DNA of 48,162 nucleotides from an uncultured Clostridium sp. (GCF_947039605.1 NZ_CAMQZG010000027.1:1-48162); one strand, 5' to 3'. Shown: positions 26,283 to 35,208, numbered from the stretch's first letter. The notes: generated from the letters alone by a model not told the origin. A program made the numbers and translations.

Positions 26283-26912
26283 CTATCTTGCACCACTTCC
26301 AGTTACTACTATACAAGCTGTCTGTAATATTATCTTAATATCTAAACCTAAATTAACATTTTCAATATAATATATATCCAAATCTAACTTTTCTTTAGGC
26401 ATAACATCGTATCCCCCATGAACTTGAGCATATCCTGTTAGACCTGGCTTAATTAGCAATCTATCTCTAAAATTAGGAATATCCTTTTCAAATTCCTTAT
26501 AAAAAATTTCTCGCTCTGGTCTTGGACCAATTATAGTCATATCACCCTTTAATATATTAAAAAATTGTGGAAGTTCATCTATTCTAGTTTTTCTTATAAA
26601 TTTACCAACACTAGTAACCCTCGCATCATTTTTAGTTGCCCACTGTGCACCTTTTGATTCTGCATTAGAAACCATCGATCTAATCTTATAAATATTAAAT
26701 TCCTTATTATTAAGGCCTACTCTTTTTTGCTTGTAAATAGGATTTCCTTTACTTTCTAACCTTACAATTGCACAAGTAATTGCTATTATAGGCAAAGTTA
26801 TTACTAATCCAGCTATAGCTATTATTAAATCAACTACTCTTTTAAATAATAAATATCCACCTGAAACTTCTGCATTTAATGACCCATCTATGCCTTTTAT
26901 CTTATGTTTCAT
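26283..26912 (-). CDS. Initiating undecaprenyl-phosphate sugar phosphotransferase (WbaP/WcaJ-like C-terminal type)
   Basis: 209 residues, the short single-domain form of polyprenyl-phosphate hexose-1-phosphate transferases. One membrane (re-entrant) helix LLFKRVVDLIIAIAGLVITLP is followed by KQKRVGLNNKEFNIYKIRSM, DARVTSVGKFIRKTRIDELPQ, ILKGDMTIIGPRPE and LIKPGLTGYAQVHGGYD, all diagnostic. It transfers the first sugar-1-phosphate to undecaprenyl phosphate on the cytoplasmic face. The start is ATG at 26912 with GGAGG five bases upstream; ATGs further out (26945, 26984) lack ribosome sites. First gene of the glycan operon. Confidence 0.94.
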   Translation of the reverse strand: MKHKIKGIDGSLNAEVSGGYLLFKRVVDLIIAIAGLVITLPIIAITCAIVRLESKGNPIYKQKRVGLNNKEFNIYKIRSMVSNAESKGAQWATKNDARVTSVGKFIRKTRIDELPQFFNILKGDMTIIGPRPEREIFYKEFEKDIPNFRDRLLIKPGLTGYAQVHGGYDVMPKEKLDLDIYYIENVNLGLDIKIILQTACIVVTGSGAR

Positions 26913-27922
26913 ATATTCCTCCAAATTTATCTCAATACTTTTCATATATATTATATTCAAGAGTATCTTAACCTTTAATTTCAATAAGTATAAAAAAACA
27001 TTTATTTAAATTAAAAGTTACGAGTCTGCTCTTTAAACTGACTCTAAACCTTATTTACACCATCCTCCCATCCATATTTCAAGTATAAACATTTTCCTAT
27101 ATATTCAAACTAAAAGAGAACTATGTATAATAATCAACTTTCATCATTAACATATCTCTATCTTTATATAATATTCTGAAAAGCCTTCTAAAATATAGTC
27201 TCGTGATCTTTAAATTTAAACTATATTTTTATTAATATTTTGTTAATTAACTAAAATTTATTATAACATCTTTTTAATTCTAAAAAAAGAAAAAACATAT
27301 TTTTGGAAGTTTTTGAAGTTATTTGTCAAATTTCTTCTGATTATCATCTTCAATTTTATAATATCTAATAAATCCCAAGTATAGATTATAATACTTTTTA
27401 CTTCAATAATCTTTTAGAATGAAAGTATTTATGTTAATAGCATTCTAAAATATTTATTACATTCTATATTAAATGTCATTAATTTTATAAAAACCTTTAA
27501 ATAATTAGATGAAATATTAATAATTCCTATTTTTTCTATTATTTTTATTTAAATTTTAATCAAATAATTTTAATCACTTGCTCTATAATTCAAACAATAT
27601 TAAATTTCACATTATATTATAAGAAATAACTATTCCAAAGTAATTTAAAATAAAATACTATTTTTTGGTGACTAAAAATATAATATTCAAGTAAAATATG
27701 TTTAAAATTTAGAAATAAAACAAATTTTCAATTTCTTTTTGAATTTCTTTTTTTATTATGAATTTTATAAATTTTGAACTAAAAGATAATTAAATTTGTT
27801 TTTTTAATTGTATAAGTTTAAAAATTTTATTAATCTACGAAAAAAATAAAGAAATAAAAAAATAATATAAATATATGATATACTTTATTTTGAATAAAAT
27901 TGATTAATGGAGGAAAGAACAT
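26913..27922. other. Long AT-rich divergent control region of the polysaccharide locus
   Basis: About 1 kb without a credible gene between divergent wzy-like and sugar transferase genes. Part is extremely A+T (27600-27890). It holds a candidate minus promoter (27260-27268) and a minor stem GAGTC/GACTC near 27021-27047. The leader would be ~340 bases, room for an unseen regulatory RNA, but no known riboswitch was recognised. Confidence 0.5.
27260..27268 (-). promoter_or_regulatory. Candidate promoter of the polysaccharide operon
   Basis: On the minus strand TGTTATAAT (extended -10; TATAAT at 27260-27265) with a T-run in the -35 position. It would give a ~340-base leader ahead of the ATG at 26912. 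Confidence 0.4.
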
Positions 27923-29050
27923 ATGATAAAGAAGTATATTTCTATATTAGCTATATTTTTTATGACTTTTAGTGTATACAATCCCATGATATTCCATATA
28001 GATGCTAAAATATTTTTAGGCATTAATGTAATATTGGGATTAGCATCTATTTATGCTGCTAGAAAAGATAATACATGGCTACTAAGAGTTATTTCAATAG
28101 GCATCGCAGGTATTCTATTCATAGTAACTAAGAATGGAATGTTCTTATATGGTGTTTTAGGAGTTTGTGCCGTATGTACAGATAGTGAAACAAGTTTTAC
28201 AACAATAGCAAAAAGAATATTAACAATTGAGATTTTTTTCTTTGTGTTAATTCTAATATTAGATTTAATAGGAATGATTCATAGTAGGATTTACTACACA
28301 TCAGGCAGAAGTCCTAGATATGACTTAGGATTTGGAAATCCTAATATAACAGCAATGAGAATGTTTGTCATTGCTATATGTGCTATGTATATTTATAAAA
28401 AAGAAAAATATAATAAATTTTTATTTATATTAGCAACAGTAGTATTTCCAGTAGTTATTTTATACATAACTTTTACAAGAACAGCTATTCTAACATATGG
28501 TATAACATATATAGCATTTTCTATTTATGATAAGAAATTTATGAGACCCTTAGGAAAGTTCAAGCAGTTAATACTTTTACTACCTGCATTTCTTTTAGGA
28601 CTATCCACTATACTAGCAGTGTATTTTGGACATAATGCTTTTTTAAATAAGGTCCTTTCAAGAAGACCATCAATTTGGCACGATTTCTTTTATAAATTCC
28701 ATTGTACACCAACATTCTTTGGAAGAAATAATCATATTGTAGCCATAATGCATCAAAATAACTACCCTCTAGACACTAGTTATATTTCATTACTAGCTAT
28801 AGATGGAATACTAGTAACAATAATAGTCTTAGGTGGAATTACTCTATGTATGCATCTTATGTTGAAAAAGAAATTACTAGTTGATGTAATTTTCATTGCT
28901 GCATTCTTAATCTATGGATTTACAGAAACTATAATGACAAATCCTAGAAGAAATATAGCTCTTTACCTAGTATTTGGATATTTACTTTTCTACTATAGTA
29001 AAAAATTCAGGATCACTAAAAATTTCCGATTTGAAAGAGTACGAGATTAG
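27923..29050 (+). CDS. Wzy/WaaL-like O-antigen polymerase-type membrane protein, copy 1
   Basis: 375 residues with about ten hydrophobic segments and one larger extracytoplasmic loop near residues 235-290 (SRRPSIWHDFFYKF to NYPLDTSYISLLAIDG), the layout of Wzy polymerases. GFGNPNITAMRM also fits the family. It would join flipped repeat units outside the membrane. ATG at 27923 follows GGAGG. It is divergent from the sugar transferase operon, whose flippase and LCP ligase complete the Wzy-dependent pathway. Polymerase versus ligase cannot be told from sequence. Confidence 0.75.
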   Translation: MIKKYISILAIFFMTFSVYNPMIFHIDAKIFLGINVILGLASIYAARKDNTWLLRVISIGIAGILFIVTKNGMFLYGVLGVCAVCTDSETSFTTIAKRILTIEIFFFVLILILDLIGMIHSRIYYTSGRSPRYDLGFGNPNITAMRMFVIAICAMYIYKKEKYNKFLFILATVVFPVVILYITFTRTAILTYGITYIAFSIYDKKFMRPLGKFKQLILLLPAFLLGLSTILAVYFGHNAFLNKVLSRRPSIWHDFFYKFHCTPTFFGRNNHIVAIMHQNNYPLDTSYISLLAIDGILVTIIVLGGITLCMHLMLKKKLLVDVIFIAAFLIYGFTETIMTNPRRNIALYLVFGYLLFYYSKKFRITKNFRFERVRD

Positions 29051-29083
29051 TTAGACTATCTAATTAAATATTTTAAAAACAAA

Positions 29084-29127
29084 AAAAATATTGTAGCTAC
29101 AACTAAAATTGTATCTACAATATTTTT
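29084..29127. terminator. Bidirectional terminator
   Basis: Stem 29084-29102 with 29109-29127 (one mismatch), loop CTAAAA, A-run left and T-run right, between convergent genes. Confidence 0.9.
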
Positions 29128-29733
29128 TTATTGAATGATTTTTGCCTTTACAATAATTCTTTCTGTCGCACCTGGTGTACAAGTCACTAAAGTCATTGTA
29201 GCATCTTTTGTCTTTTCTAAAACAGATACATTATCTGGTTTAACTATAGTCTGTGAAGTTATTTCATACATATATTTTTCACCATTATAATCAACTATAA
29301 TTTTTTCTCCATTTTTAACCTTACTTAAATCACTAAAAATATCTCCATAAATATTATCATGAGCTGCAAAGCATGTATTTCCTTTTTCACCCGGTTCTGC
29401 TGTATTATCAAAATGCCCTACCGCATACTTCATATCATCCCATGTAGTTCCTTCTACAATAGGTGCTTTAACCCCTATAGATGGAATTTCTATTATTCCA
29501 ATGACATCTTTAGTTGTTGAATTACTCTCTAAATTATTTTGAGTATTTTTAATTTCTTTCTTTGATGTATCACTTACTATATTAGTTTTATTATTTTCTG
29601 AGTTAATATATTGTTGAATCATATCATTTTCTTGAACTTTAGTTTCATACTTAACATAAATACTTGTCCCTATTAATCCTCCCCCTATAAGCAATAATAA
29701 TATAAGTACAGTATAAATTATTTTTCTTTTCAT
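29128..29733 (-). CDS. Sortase (class D-like transpeptidase)
   Basis: 201 residues. An N-terminal membrane anchor (~5-26), a polar spacer rich in Asn/Thr/Lys, then the sortase fold (IGIIEIPSIGVKAPIVEG). Catalytic His near residue 126 in CFAAHDN, Cys near 186 in TLVTCTPG and Arg near 193 in TERIIVKAK are all present. The TL-x-TC-x-P form fits class D or A better than B or C. It would anchor LPxTG proteins to the wall; no substrate gene is adjacent. Of two start codons in a row (TTG 29736, ATG 29733) the ATG is preferred; the ribosome site is weak. Confidence 0.88.
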   Translation of the reverse strand: MKRKIIYTVLILLLLIGGGLIGTSIYVKYETKVQENDMIQQYINSENNKTNIVSDTSKKEIKNTQNNLESNSTTKDVIGIIEIPSIGVKAPIVEGTTWDDMKYAVGHFDNTAEPGEKGNTCFAAHDNIYGDIFSDLSKVKNGEKIIVDYNGEKYMYEITSQTIVKPDNVSVLEKTKDATMTLVTCTPGATERIIVKAKIIQ

Positions 29734-29762
29734 CAATCTTTCTATTACTCAAAATATGGACA

Positions 29763-29862
29763 AATATACCCATATCGATATTTTACTGTTTCCTAGCATC
29801 TTGCTTTACCAAAATTTGATATAATGCTCAACAGTCATAAATCCCCGTCTAGCCAACGGTAC
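29763..29862 (-). mobile_element. IS200/IS605-type right end / omega-RNA-like scar
   Basis: Read on the minus strand, this stretch has the order seen at 3' ends of tnpB elements: ACCGTTGG (the usual end codons TVG), a short linker, AAGCAAGATGCTAGGAAAC (29792-29809) and a GGGTA near the end. Together with the TnpB fragment just upstream it looks like the remains of one element. The match is from memory of the family, so moderate confidence. Confidence 0.45.
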
Positions 29863-29887
29863 ATATATAAATATCTATTTTACGTTA

Positions 29888-30063
29888 TTATACCTTTGCT
29901 ATTTGTTTTTGGATATTTTGTCTAGTAGCTTCTCCTTTTTCTTTATTTTTTCTAAATTTTAAACTTTCATATTTTCTTGAAAGAGTTCTTTGTTCTTTTT
30001 TTAGTTTTCTTTCTAATCTTTTTTATTAATCTTTTCTTCTTTAAACTCGTTATAGAATTCAAT
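29888..30063 (-). pseudogene. tnpB: Decayed tnpB (IS200/IS605 family) fragment
   Basis: Minus-strand translation gives ERKLKKEQRTLSRKYESLKF, then KGEATRQNIQKQIAKV and a stop at 29888. That is the well conserved middle of TnpB (KLxREQRxLSRKYxS...ATRQNIQKQ). Upstream, the related EFYNEFKEEKINKK is in another frame with stops between, so there is at least one frameshift, and the N- and C-terminal halves with the RuvC site and zinc finger are gone. No start codon or function remains. Confidence 0.7.
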
Positions 30064-30081
30064 TTTATATTTTAAAAATAA

Positions 30082-30121
30082 CAAAAAAGATAAAAGTATT
30101 TTAAAATACTCTTATCTTTTT
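30082..30121 (-). terminator. Terminator of the 30128 gene
   Basis: 17-bp stem AAAAGATAAAAGTATT with AATACTCTTATCTTTT (one mismatch), loop TTAAA; T-rich on both sides. Confidence 0.85.
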
Positions 30122-30127
30122 CATCTA

Positions 30128-30580
30128 TTATGCGTTGTTTGCTACTATTCTCACTACACTATTAATTTGCTTGAAATTCATTGTTATTGTTTCTGGTTTT
30201 CCATTAGCAGTTGCTGAAAATGTTACTGTTAGAACATCTCCATTTGTTTGTCTACCTAAAACACTTTCAAAATTATATGAATTATTATTTTGCATAAACT
30301 GGGCATAGTTCTCATTAGCTACATTTATAAGTTCACCATCAGAGTATGATGTTGTCCCTGCCACTTGTGTACCTTGTTGTTCTGCTTTCTGCTTCTCATA
30401 TGCTAACTTTTGTGCTTCTTGTTCTTGTGCTTTTTGTTCTTTTACTGCTTGTGCTTTTTGTTCTTGAATTACCATAGCCTTATCTTTTGCTTCATGTGTT
30501 TTTTCAGTTTTGTATATCCCTACTGCTCCTACGACTATTAATAAACCCACTAATAATATTGTTTTTATTTTTCCATTCAT
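30128..30580 (-). CDS. Membrane-anchored extracellular protein with Lys/Gln-rich helix
   Basis: 150 residues. An N-terminal hydrophobic anchor (~7-22), then ~45 residues of Ala/Glu/Lys/Gln coiled coil (QEQKAQAVKEQKAQEQEAQK) and a C-terminal domain (~80-150) that begins DGELINVANENYAQFM and has beta character (LTVTFSATANGKPETITMNF). The family is not recognised. ATG at 30580 follows TAGGAGG. It lies 25 bases after a similar anchored protein (30606-31568), so both are probably exported together on one transcript. Confidence 0.7.
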   Translation of the reverse strand: MNGKIKTILLVGLLIVVGAVGIYKTEKTHEAKDKAMVIQEQKAQAVKEQKAQEQEAQKLAYEKQKAEQQGTQVAGTTSYSDGELINVANENYAQFMQNNNSYNFESVLGRQTNGDVLTVTFSATANGKPETITMNFKQINSVVRIVANNA

Positions 30581-30605
30581 AAAAAAACCTCCTAAATTTG
30601 AAACT

Positions 30606-31568
30606 TTAGTTTATTTTTGATAAAGGGCCATCACCTGACTCCGTGTTATACATTTCACCATTTGGTAAAACTAAAATCCAAGCTATATTGTTAGAATGAC
30701 TATTCATGTAATTATATAATCTTACTAAATAACCCTTTTTCCCATCAATAGTTTGATTTTCAGTCACATCTGTTGACCAATTTTTTTGATTCATTCCTAC
30801 ATATTTATCTGTATAATATTTTTTAACTAAACTACTAGCCTCAGCTTTATTACTAATAATATCTTTACTTACATTTTTATTATCATTTACTGAATTTTCA
30901 GTAACACTTTTTTTAACCTCGGGCTTAACTCTTTCTTTAGAAGTTGCATCAATATCTTTTTTAATACTTACTACTTCTGGCATAACTTTTATCTTATTAT
31001 CAATCGTGCTACTATGTGAAGCTATTTTATTATTACTAACTATATTACCACTTTGACTGTTATTATCAATTTTATTACTATTTTGATTGTTATCTACAAC
31101 TTTATTACTATTTTGATTGTTATCTACAACTTTATTACTATTTTGATTATTATCTACAACTTTATTACTATTTTGATTGTTATCTACAACTTTATTACTA
31201 CTTTCTTTATTATCTACAATTTTATTACTGTTTTTATTATCAGATTCACTCTCTGTATTGCTATTTTTTACACTTGTAGTATCAATCTTATTTGAACTAT
31301 TTTCATTTTGATTTATAGTCTCATTTTTAGCATTAACTATTTTTGAATTATTATCAATTTTATTAATTGAAGCATTTGCACTATCTACCTCTTTATTTCC
31401 TACTATATCAATATCACTCTTTTTTGCACTCTTTACAGGAACTGTACTAACTATTTTAGTAGGAGTAGTATCTTTTACCGGTGTAGCTTTATGATTTGAA
31501 TTGATCATATACCCTGCAAAGATACCACCTCCGACAAGTACAATTACAACTATAGCTATTTTTTTCAT
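30606..31568 (-). CDS. Secreted low-complexity repeat protein
   Basis: 320 residues. A hydrophobic N-terminal segment (~3-20) is followed by ~220 residues dominated by Asn, Ser, Lys and Asp, including tandem 10-residue repeats (NSNKVVDNNQ, ~residues 123-172). The last ~75 residues form a compact domain (EASSLVKKYYTDKYVG to YNYMNSHSNNIAWILVLPNGEMYNTESGD), resembling small secreted domains that end lipoproteins, family not named. The low-complexity part is probably a wall-spanning stalk displaying the C-terminal domain. ATG at 31568 with GAGGGAG upstream. Repeat number is likely variable. Confidence 0.75.
   Translation of the reverse strand: MKKIAIVVIVLVGGGIFAGYMINSNHKATPVKDTTPTKIVSTVPVKSAKKSDIDIVGNKEVDSANASINKIDNNSKIVNAKNETINQNENSSNKIDTTSVKNSNTESESDNKNSNKIVDNKESSNKVVDNNQNSNKVVDNNQNSNKVVDNNQNSNKVVDNNQNSNKIDNNSQSGNIVSNNKIASHSSTIDNKIKVMPEVVSIKKDIDATSKERVKPEVKKSVTENSVNDNKNVSKDIISNKAEASSLVKKYYTDKYVGMNQKNWSTDVTENQTIDGKKGYLVRLYNYMNSHSNNIAWILVLPNGEMYNTESGDGPLSKIN
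31051..31230 (-). repeat. 30-bp tandem repeats
   Basis: Four nearly identical 30-base units at 31081-31200, flanked by degenerate units at 31051-31080 and 31201-31230. Each unit encodes ten residues (NSNKVVDNNQ) in frame; copy-number change would alter stalk length without frameshift. Confidence 0.9.
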
Positions 31569-31785
31569 TTCTCCCTCTTCTTTCTTATATCTACTTTTAT
31601 GTAGATTAAATGTCTAATCTTAACTGTCTATTTCATAGTTTAAAATCTAAAATATTATTCTAATTATATAAATATAATATAGAATTTATAGTTTTTAGAA
31701 AAGTCTTTTTAGTTAAATTTCAGATACGTATTTTTATCATTCTACAATTAAATACGTCTAAAATTTTTTAAATCCTCAAAAAATA

Positions 31786-31817
31786 GAAAGTAGTTTGAAT
31801 ATTTTCAAACTACTTTC
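31786..31817 (-). terminator. Hairpin terminator without an obvious gene
   Basis: Perfect 14-bp stem GAAAGTAGTTTGAA/TTCAAACTACTTTC with a 4-nt loop and, on the minus strand, TATTTTTTGAG. No intact minus gene lies immediately to its right. Confidence 0.75.
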
Positions 31818-31849
31818 CTCTAAAATATTTATTTTTAATATTTCTCAAA

Positions 31850-31884
31850 AAAAATAAAGTCTAACACACTACCATTAGACTTTA
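31850..31884 (-). terminator. Second orphan terminator
   Basis: Stem TAAAGTCTAA/TTAGACTTTA (31855-31864 with 31875-31884) and a TTATTTTTTTT tail on the minus strand, only 38 bases from the previous hairpin. Confidence 0.7.
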
Positions 31885-32599
31885 AAACTATCACACACAT
31901 TTATTCTTTTTTCATTTCCGTTCTATTTATAGCTAATATATAAAATATTAATCCCCTACAGCTAATATTTTATGTACACGTAATTTTACATATTTAATTT
32001 TTGAAGTTCACTAAACACTTACTAACGTAACAAAACACTTTTTTGTACAATATGTATTATAAACAATATTTATTAACATTTAATTGTGAACATTTAAACA
32101 TTTTGTGAACTTTTTCTATTTTTTCTCATTTTTTTTGACATTTTACATTCAAATTCACTCAAAAATTCTAAACCTCAATAACACAGAGATTTTTTCAACT
32201 TAAAACTTTAAATTTTAAGTTTTCCCTTAACTTTGAAATTCAATTCAAATATTTTGTCATTAATAGCTAAAACTAATTCGTTAATTTCCTGTCCCCCAAC
32301 ACTCCATTAACTATTTTTGTACCCCTAATTGTCTTTCACCAAGAAGACCTAGTCAGAATTTCGAATATCATTAGAATTTTCATCTCCCTCTGACACTTAT
32401 AATTATATTGTATAAATTTTAATAAAGCATGTTCTAGACTTGAATAAATTATTAAATTTTCTGTTTTTTTGGATATTTTTATATTTTTCAACATTTTTTC
32501 TGCTAATTAAAGTAAACTTCTTCAAAAAAGTTGTTCACCTCATAAATGTTTCTCTATTTTTATCCCCCTATCTTCCAATATGTAATATTTTGTTATTTA
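31885..32599. other. Gene-free stretch with possible decayed coding fragments
   Basis: About 700 bases without an intact ORF. On the minus strand near 32390 GAGGGAG is followed by a 15-codon ORF, and further on (32214-32312) a 32-codon open stretch ends NDKIFELNFKVKGKLKI; stops break the frame between them. This looks like a worn-down gene, which would explain the orphan terminators downstream. Confidence 0.35.
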
Positions 32600-32608
32600 T
32601 GGTATTAT
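32600..32608 (+). promoter_or_regulatory. Extended -10 promoter of the second polymerase gene
   Basis: TGGTATTAT at 32600-32608, 11 bases before AAGGGGGTG. Transcription would begin near 32615, so coding must begin after that. Confidence 0.45.
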
Positions 32609-32619
32609 ATATTTATAAA

Positions 32620-32638
32620 CAAGGGGGTGTTTACTATT
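32620..32638 (+). promoter_or_regulatory. Ribosome binding site facing an ATT codon
   Basis: AAGGGGGTG at 32620-32628, then an ATT at 32636-32638 in the frame of the polymerase. The only canonical codon nearby, GTG at 32627, is part of the ribosome site itself. Confidence 0.5.
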
Positions 32639-34054
32639 TTTCAAAATGTTAAAAATTTTTTGAAAAGAGATTTTTCAAATTCTGAAATTATAAATTTTAT
32701 TCTTTATTCAATGATTATGTTTATGCCTTTTATAGTAGTCAAAAGTATGAAACCTAATTATCTAATGGGCAAAGTTGTTTTTACTTATGTAATGGGTGTT
32801 CTACTTCTATTTCTACTAATAAAAGATAATATTAATTATTTAAAATCACTTTTTAAATTTAAAACTTCTTTCAAATCAATATCTTTTACTAAAGATAAGG
32901 TTAAAAATTTCTTCAAAAATAACTTAGAAGAAAAAGGTATTCTATTAATATTTATCTCTTATGCTATATTTTCACTAATTGGACCAGCTATTATGGTTTC
33001 TTTACTTGGAAATAAAAATAGATATGAAGGGCTTCTTATTTACGGAGTATATTTTATGTTATTTATAGCAGCAAAAAAATATATGAAAGTTAATAAAAAA
33101 CTTATTGAAGTATCTTGTATACTTGCAACTTTGATGGCTATATTAACTATTTTTCAACTTCATGGAATTGACCCTATATATTCTTATCTAAGAAATGTAG
33201 ATAAAGCTCATTCTGAATTTGGAACAATAGGTAATAGAAACTTCTTATCAACATATCTTTTATTATTCGAAGCTATAACTATGGGTGCTTTTATGTTTTT
33301 CAAAAATAAACGTTACCTTATATATAGCATAATAATATTTGGTGGTATTTTAAGTGGACAAACTAGAGGTGTTTGGATTGCTTTTATAGTAATGTCCTTT
33401 ACCGGTTTACTATTCATAATCAAATCAAAACAACATTTAATAAGAATGTTTATAATTTTAATTTGCTTTACAGGAACTTTATTTGGTCTAAACTTTACAA
33501 GTAGTGGAGAAATTCTTGGTAGAATGAAAACTCTAACAACAGATATAGGAACAGTTGGTAGTGCTTTAGAAGATGCTACTACAAGCTCTGCATTAGATTC
33601 TATTGGTTCTGGTAGAGGTAAGATTTGGAGTATGACATTTAGATCTATAATGCAAAATCCTATTATAGGTACTGGTCCTGATACACTTCACCATAGACTT
33701 ATGAGAGATTTAGAAGATGAAGTGTTATATATGATGATTACATCTAGTCAATATCCTGATAAAGCTCATAATGAGTACTTAGAATATACTGCTACTGGTG
33801 GTATATCAACACTTATAGGATACTTAGCCATTGTAATATCATTATTAGTTCACCTTATAAAGAAAAGAAAGAATGATATATCAAAAATATTTATATTAAT
33901 TATAGTTGGATATTTAGCACAAGCCTTCTTTAATATAAGTGTAATTCAAGTAGCACCAATATATTGGATACTTCTTGGTCTTGCAACACAGCATTATAGA
34001 AGTGATTCTGGGATATTAAATGAAACTTCTACAGAAGAATTACTATTAAAATAA
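32636..34054 (+). CDS. O-antigen ligase/polymerase family membrane protein, copy 2, apparent ATT start
   Basis: 472 residues from the proposed start, with 10-12 hydrophobic segments. The Wzy_C-type region is clear: GNRNFLSTYLLLFE, SGQTRGVWIAF, then the long extracytoplasmic loop with SGRGKIWSMTFRSIMQNPIIGTGPDTL and PDKAHNEYLEYTATGG. These match WaaL/O-antigen ligase family proteins of Bacillota. The frame is open to an ATG at 32546, but that lies upstream of the likely promoter. It stands alone, divergent from the kinase/galU genes, so it may serve a different polymer from the copy at 27923. Confidence 0.85.
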   Translation: MFQNVKNFLKRDFSNSEIINFILYSMIMFMPFIVVKSMKPNYLMGKVVFTYVMGVLLLFLLIKDNINYLKSLFKFKTSFKSISFTKDKVKNFFKNNLEEKGILLIFISYAIFSLIGPAIMVSLLGNKNRYEGLLIYGVYFMLFIAAKKYMKVNKKLIEVSCILATLMAILTIFQLHGIDPIYSYLRNVDKAHSEFGTIGNRNFLSTYLLLFEAITMGAFMFFKNKRYLIYSIIIFGGILSGQTRGVWIAFIVMSFTGLLFIIKSKQHLIRMFIILICFTGTLFGLNFTSSGEILGRMKTLTTDIGTVGSALEDATTSSALDSIGSGRGKIWSMTFRSIMQNPIIGTGPDTLHHRLMRDLEDEVLYMMITSSQYPDKAHNEYLEYTATGGISTLIGYLAIVISLLVHLIKKRKNDISKIFILIIVGYLAQAFFNISVIQVAPIYWILLGLATQHYRSDSGILNETSTEELLLK

Positions 34055-34063
34055 TACACATAA

Positions 34064-34105
34064 AAGGCTGATATAAAAGATTTTAAATCTTTTATATCAG
34101 CCTTT
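34064..34105. terminator. Bidirectional terminator
   Basis: Near-perfect 20-bp stem AAAGGCTGATATAAAAGAT/ATCTTTTATATCAGCCTTT between convergent genes. Confidence 0.9.
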
Positions 34106-34110
34106 AAATT

Positions 34111-35208
34111 TTATTTAGCTAAACATTCTTCCATATAGTCCATGTTTGCTTCCATTTCATATGCAAGTTTCAACTGATTTTTTGTTCTTTCAAGGTTATG
34201 TGTATCACTATTAACCTTAAAATAAGTATCTCCATTTAAATAATCAGTTAAAAATCTCATAGCAAGTTCCATTGTTATAAGTTTTGCTGAGAAAGGTATG
34301 TTCTCTACTTCATATGAGTTTAATGTATCCTCACACTCTTCCATTACACCCTCAACAAACTTTTTATATAAATTTAAATCTATTGTAACATCAGCAAGAT
34401 TCGTTTCATCCTCAGTTGCTGTACTACAACCTGATCTTATAGCATCACCAAAATCATATAATGATAACCCTGACATAACAGTATCTAAGTCTATAACACA
34501 AATAGCCTTTCCTGTTTCATCATCTATCATAATATTGTTAAACTTAGTGTCATTATGAGTAACTCTAAGAGGTAATTTCCCTTCTTCTAATAACTCTGTA
34601 AGTTTACTTAAATCTTTTCTTCTATCCATAATAAACTTAATTTCATTCATAGCAAGTTTAACTCTATCTGCTACATCTTCTTCAATAGCTTTTTCAAAAG
34701 CTAAATATCTTACAGGTGTATTATGAAAATCTTTTATAACTTCAAATAATTCTGAAGGTTCAAAATCTGATAATTGTTTTTGGAACTTTCCAAGTGCTTT
34801 TCCAGCCTCATATATATGCACATCACTCTCTACTTTCATATATGTCTGAGCTTTTGATATAAATGGAAATGCTCTATAATAATTTCCTGACTCTGTTTCA
34901 TAAAAAGCTTTTCCATCATTAGTCATGATTAAATTTAAAGTTTCCCTTGAAACATCTCCACCAACTTCTTTTATCTTACTTGCAATATGCTGTGTTACTT
35001 TAACCATATTATCCATAAGTCTTTTTGGCTCTGTAAAAACATGATGATTAATTCTTTGTACAATATACTTATTCTTTTTATCCCCATCCATAAAAGTAAG
35101 TATAAATGTATCATTAATATTTCCAACATGATGTTGCTTTTGTTTATGTAGTTTTCCCTCAAACTTAAAATTGCTCAAAATCTCTTCTAATAATGCATTA
35201 CTTTCCAT
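34111..35208 (-). CDS. nahK: N-acetylhexosamine 1-kinase-like phosphotransferase (APH fold)
   Basis: 365 residues, close to bifidobacterial NahK in length and motifs: GHINDTF-like VGNINDTFILTF, YIVQRIN, the catalytic loop LRVTHNDTKFNNIMID with Asp and Asn, VIDLDTVMSGLSLYDFGDAIR and the TATEDETNL/ITMELAMRFLTDYLNGD blocks. NahK phosphorylates GlcNAc and GalNAc at C1 for salvage into UDP-HexNAc. A galU copy lies upstream on the same strand, as in the galacto-N-biose/lacto-N-biose pathway, though a terminator-like hairpin separates them. ATG at 35208 follows AGGAGAG. Sugar specificity is inferred. Confidence 0.82.
   Translation of the reverse strand: MESNALLEEILSNFKFEGKLHKQKQHHVGNINDTFILTFMDGDKKNKYIVQRINHHVFTEPKRLMDNMVKVTQHIASKIKEVGGDVSRETLNLIMTNDGKAFYETESGNYYRAFPFISKAQTYMKVESDVHIYEAGKALGKFQKQLSDFEPSELFEVIKDFHNTPVRYLAFEKAIEEDVADRVKLAMNEIKFIMDRRKDLSKLTELLEEGKLPLRVTHNDTKFNNIMIDDETGKAICVIDLDTVMSGLSLYDFGDAIRSGCSTATEDETNLADVTIDLNLYKKFVEGVMEECEDTLNSYEVENIPFSAKLITMELAMRFLTDYLNGDTYFKVNSDTHNLERTKNQLKLAYEMEANMDYMEECLAK

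Noticed and set aside
31053-31295. Plus-strand repeat-containing frame of 80 codons
   Set aside because: It is the reverse translation of the 30-bp repeats in the secreted protein gene.
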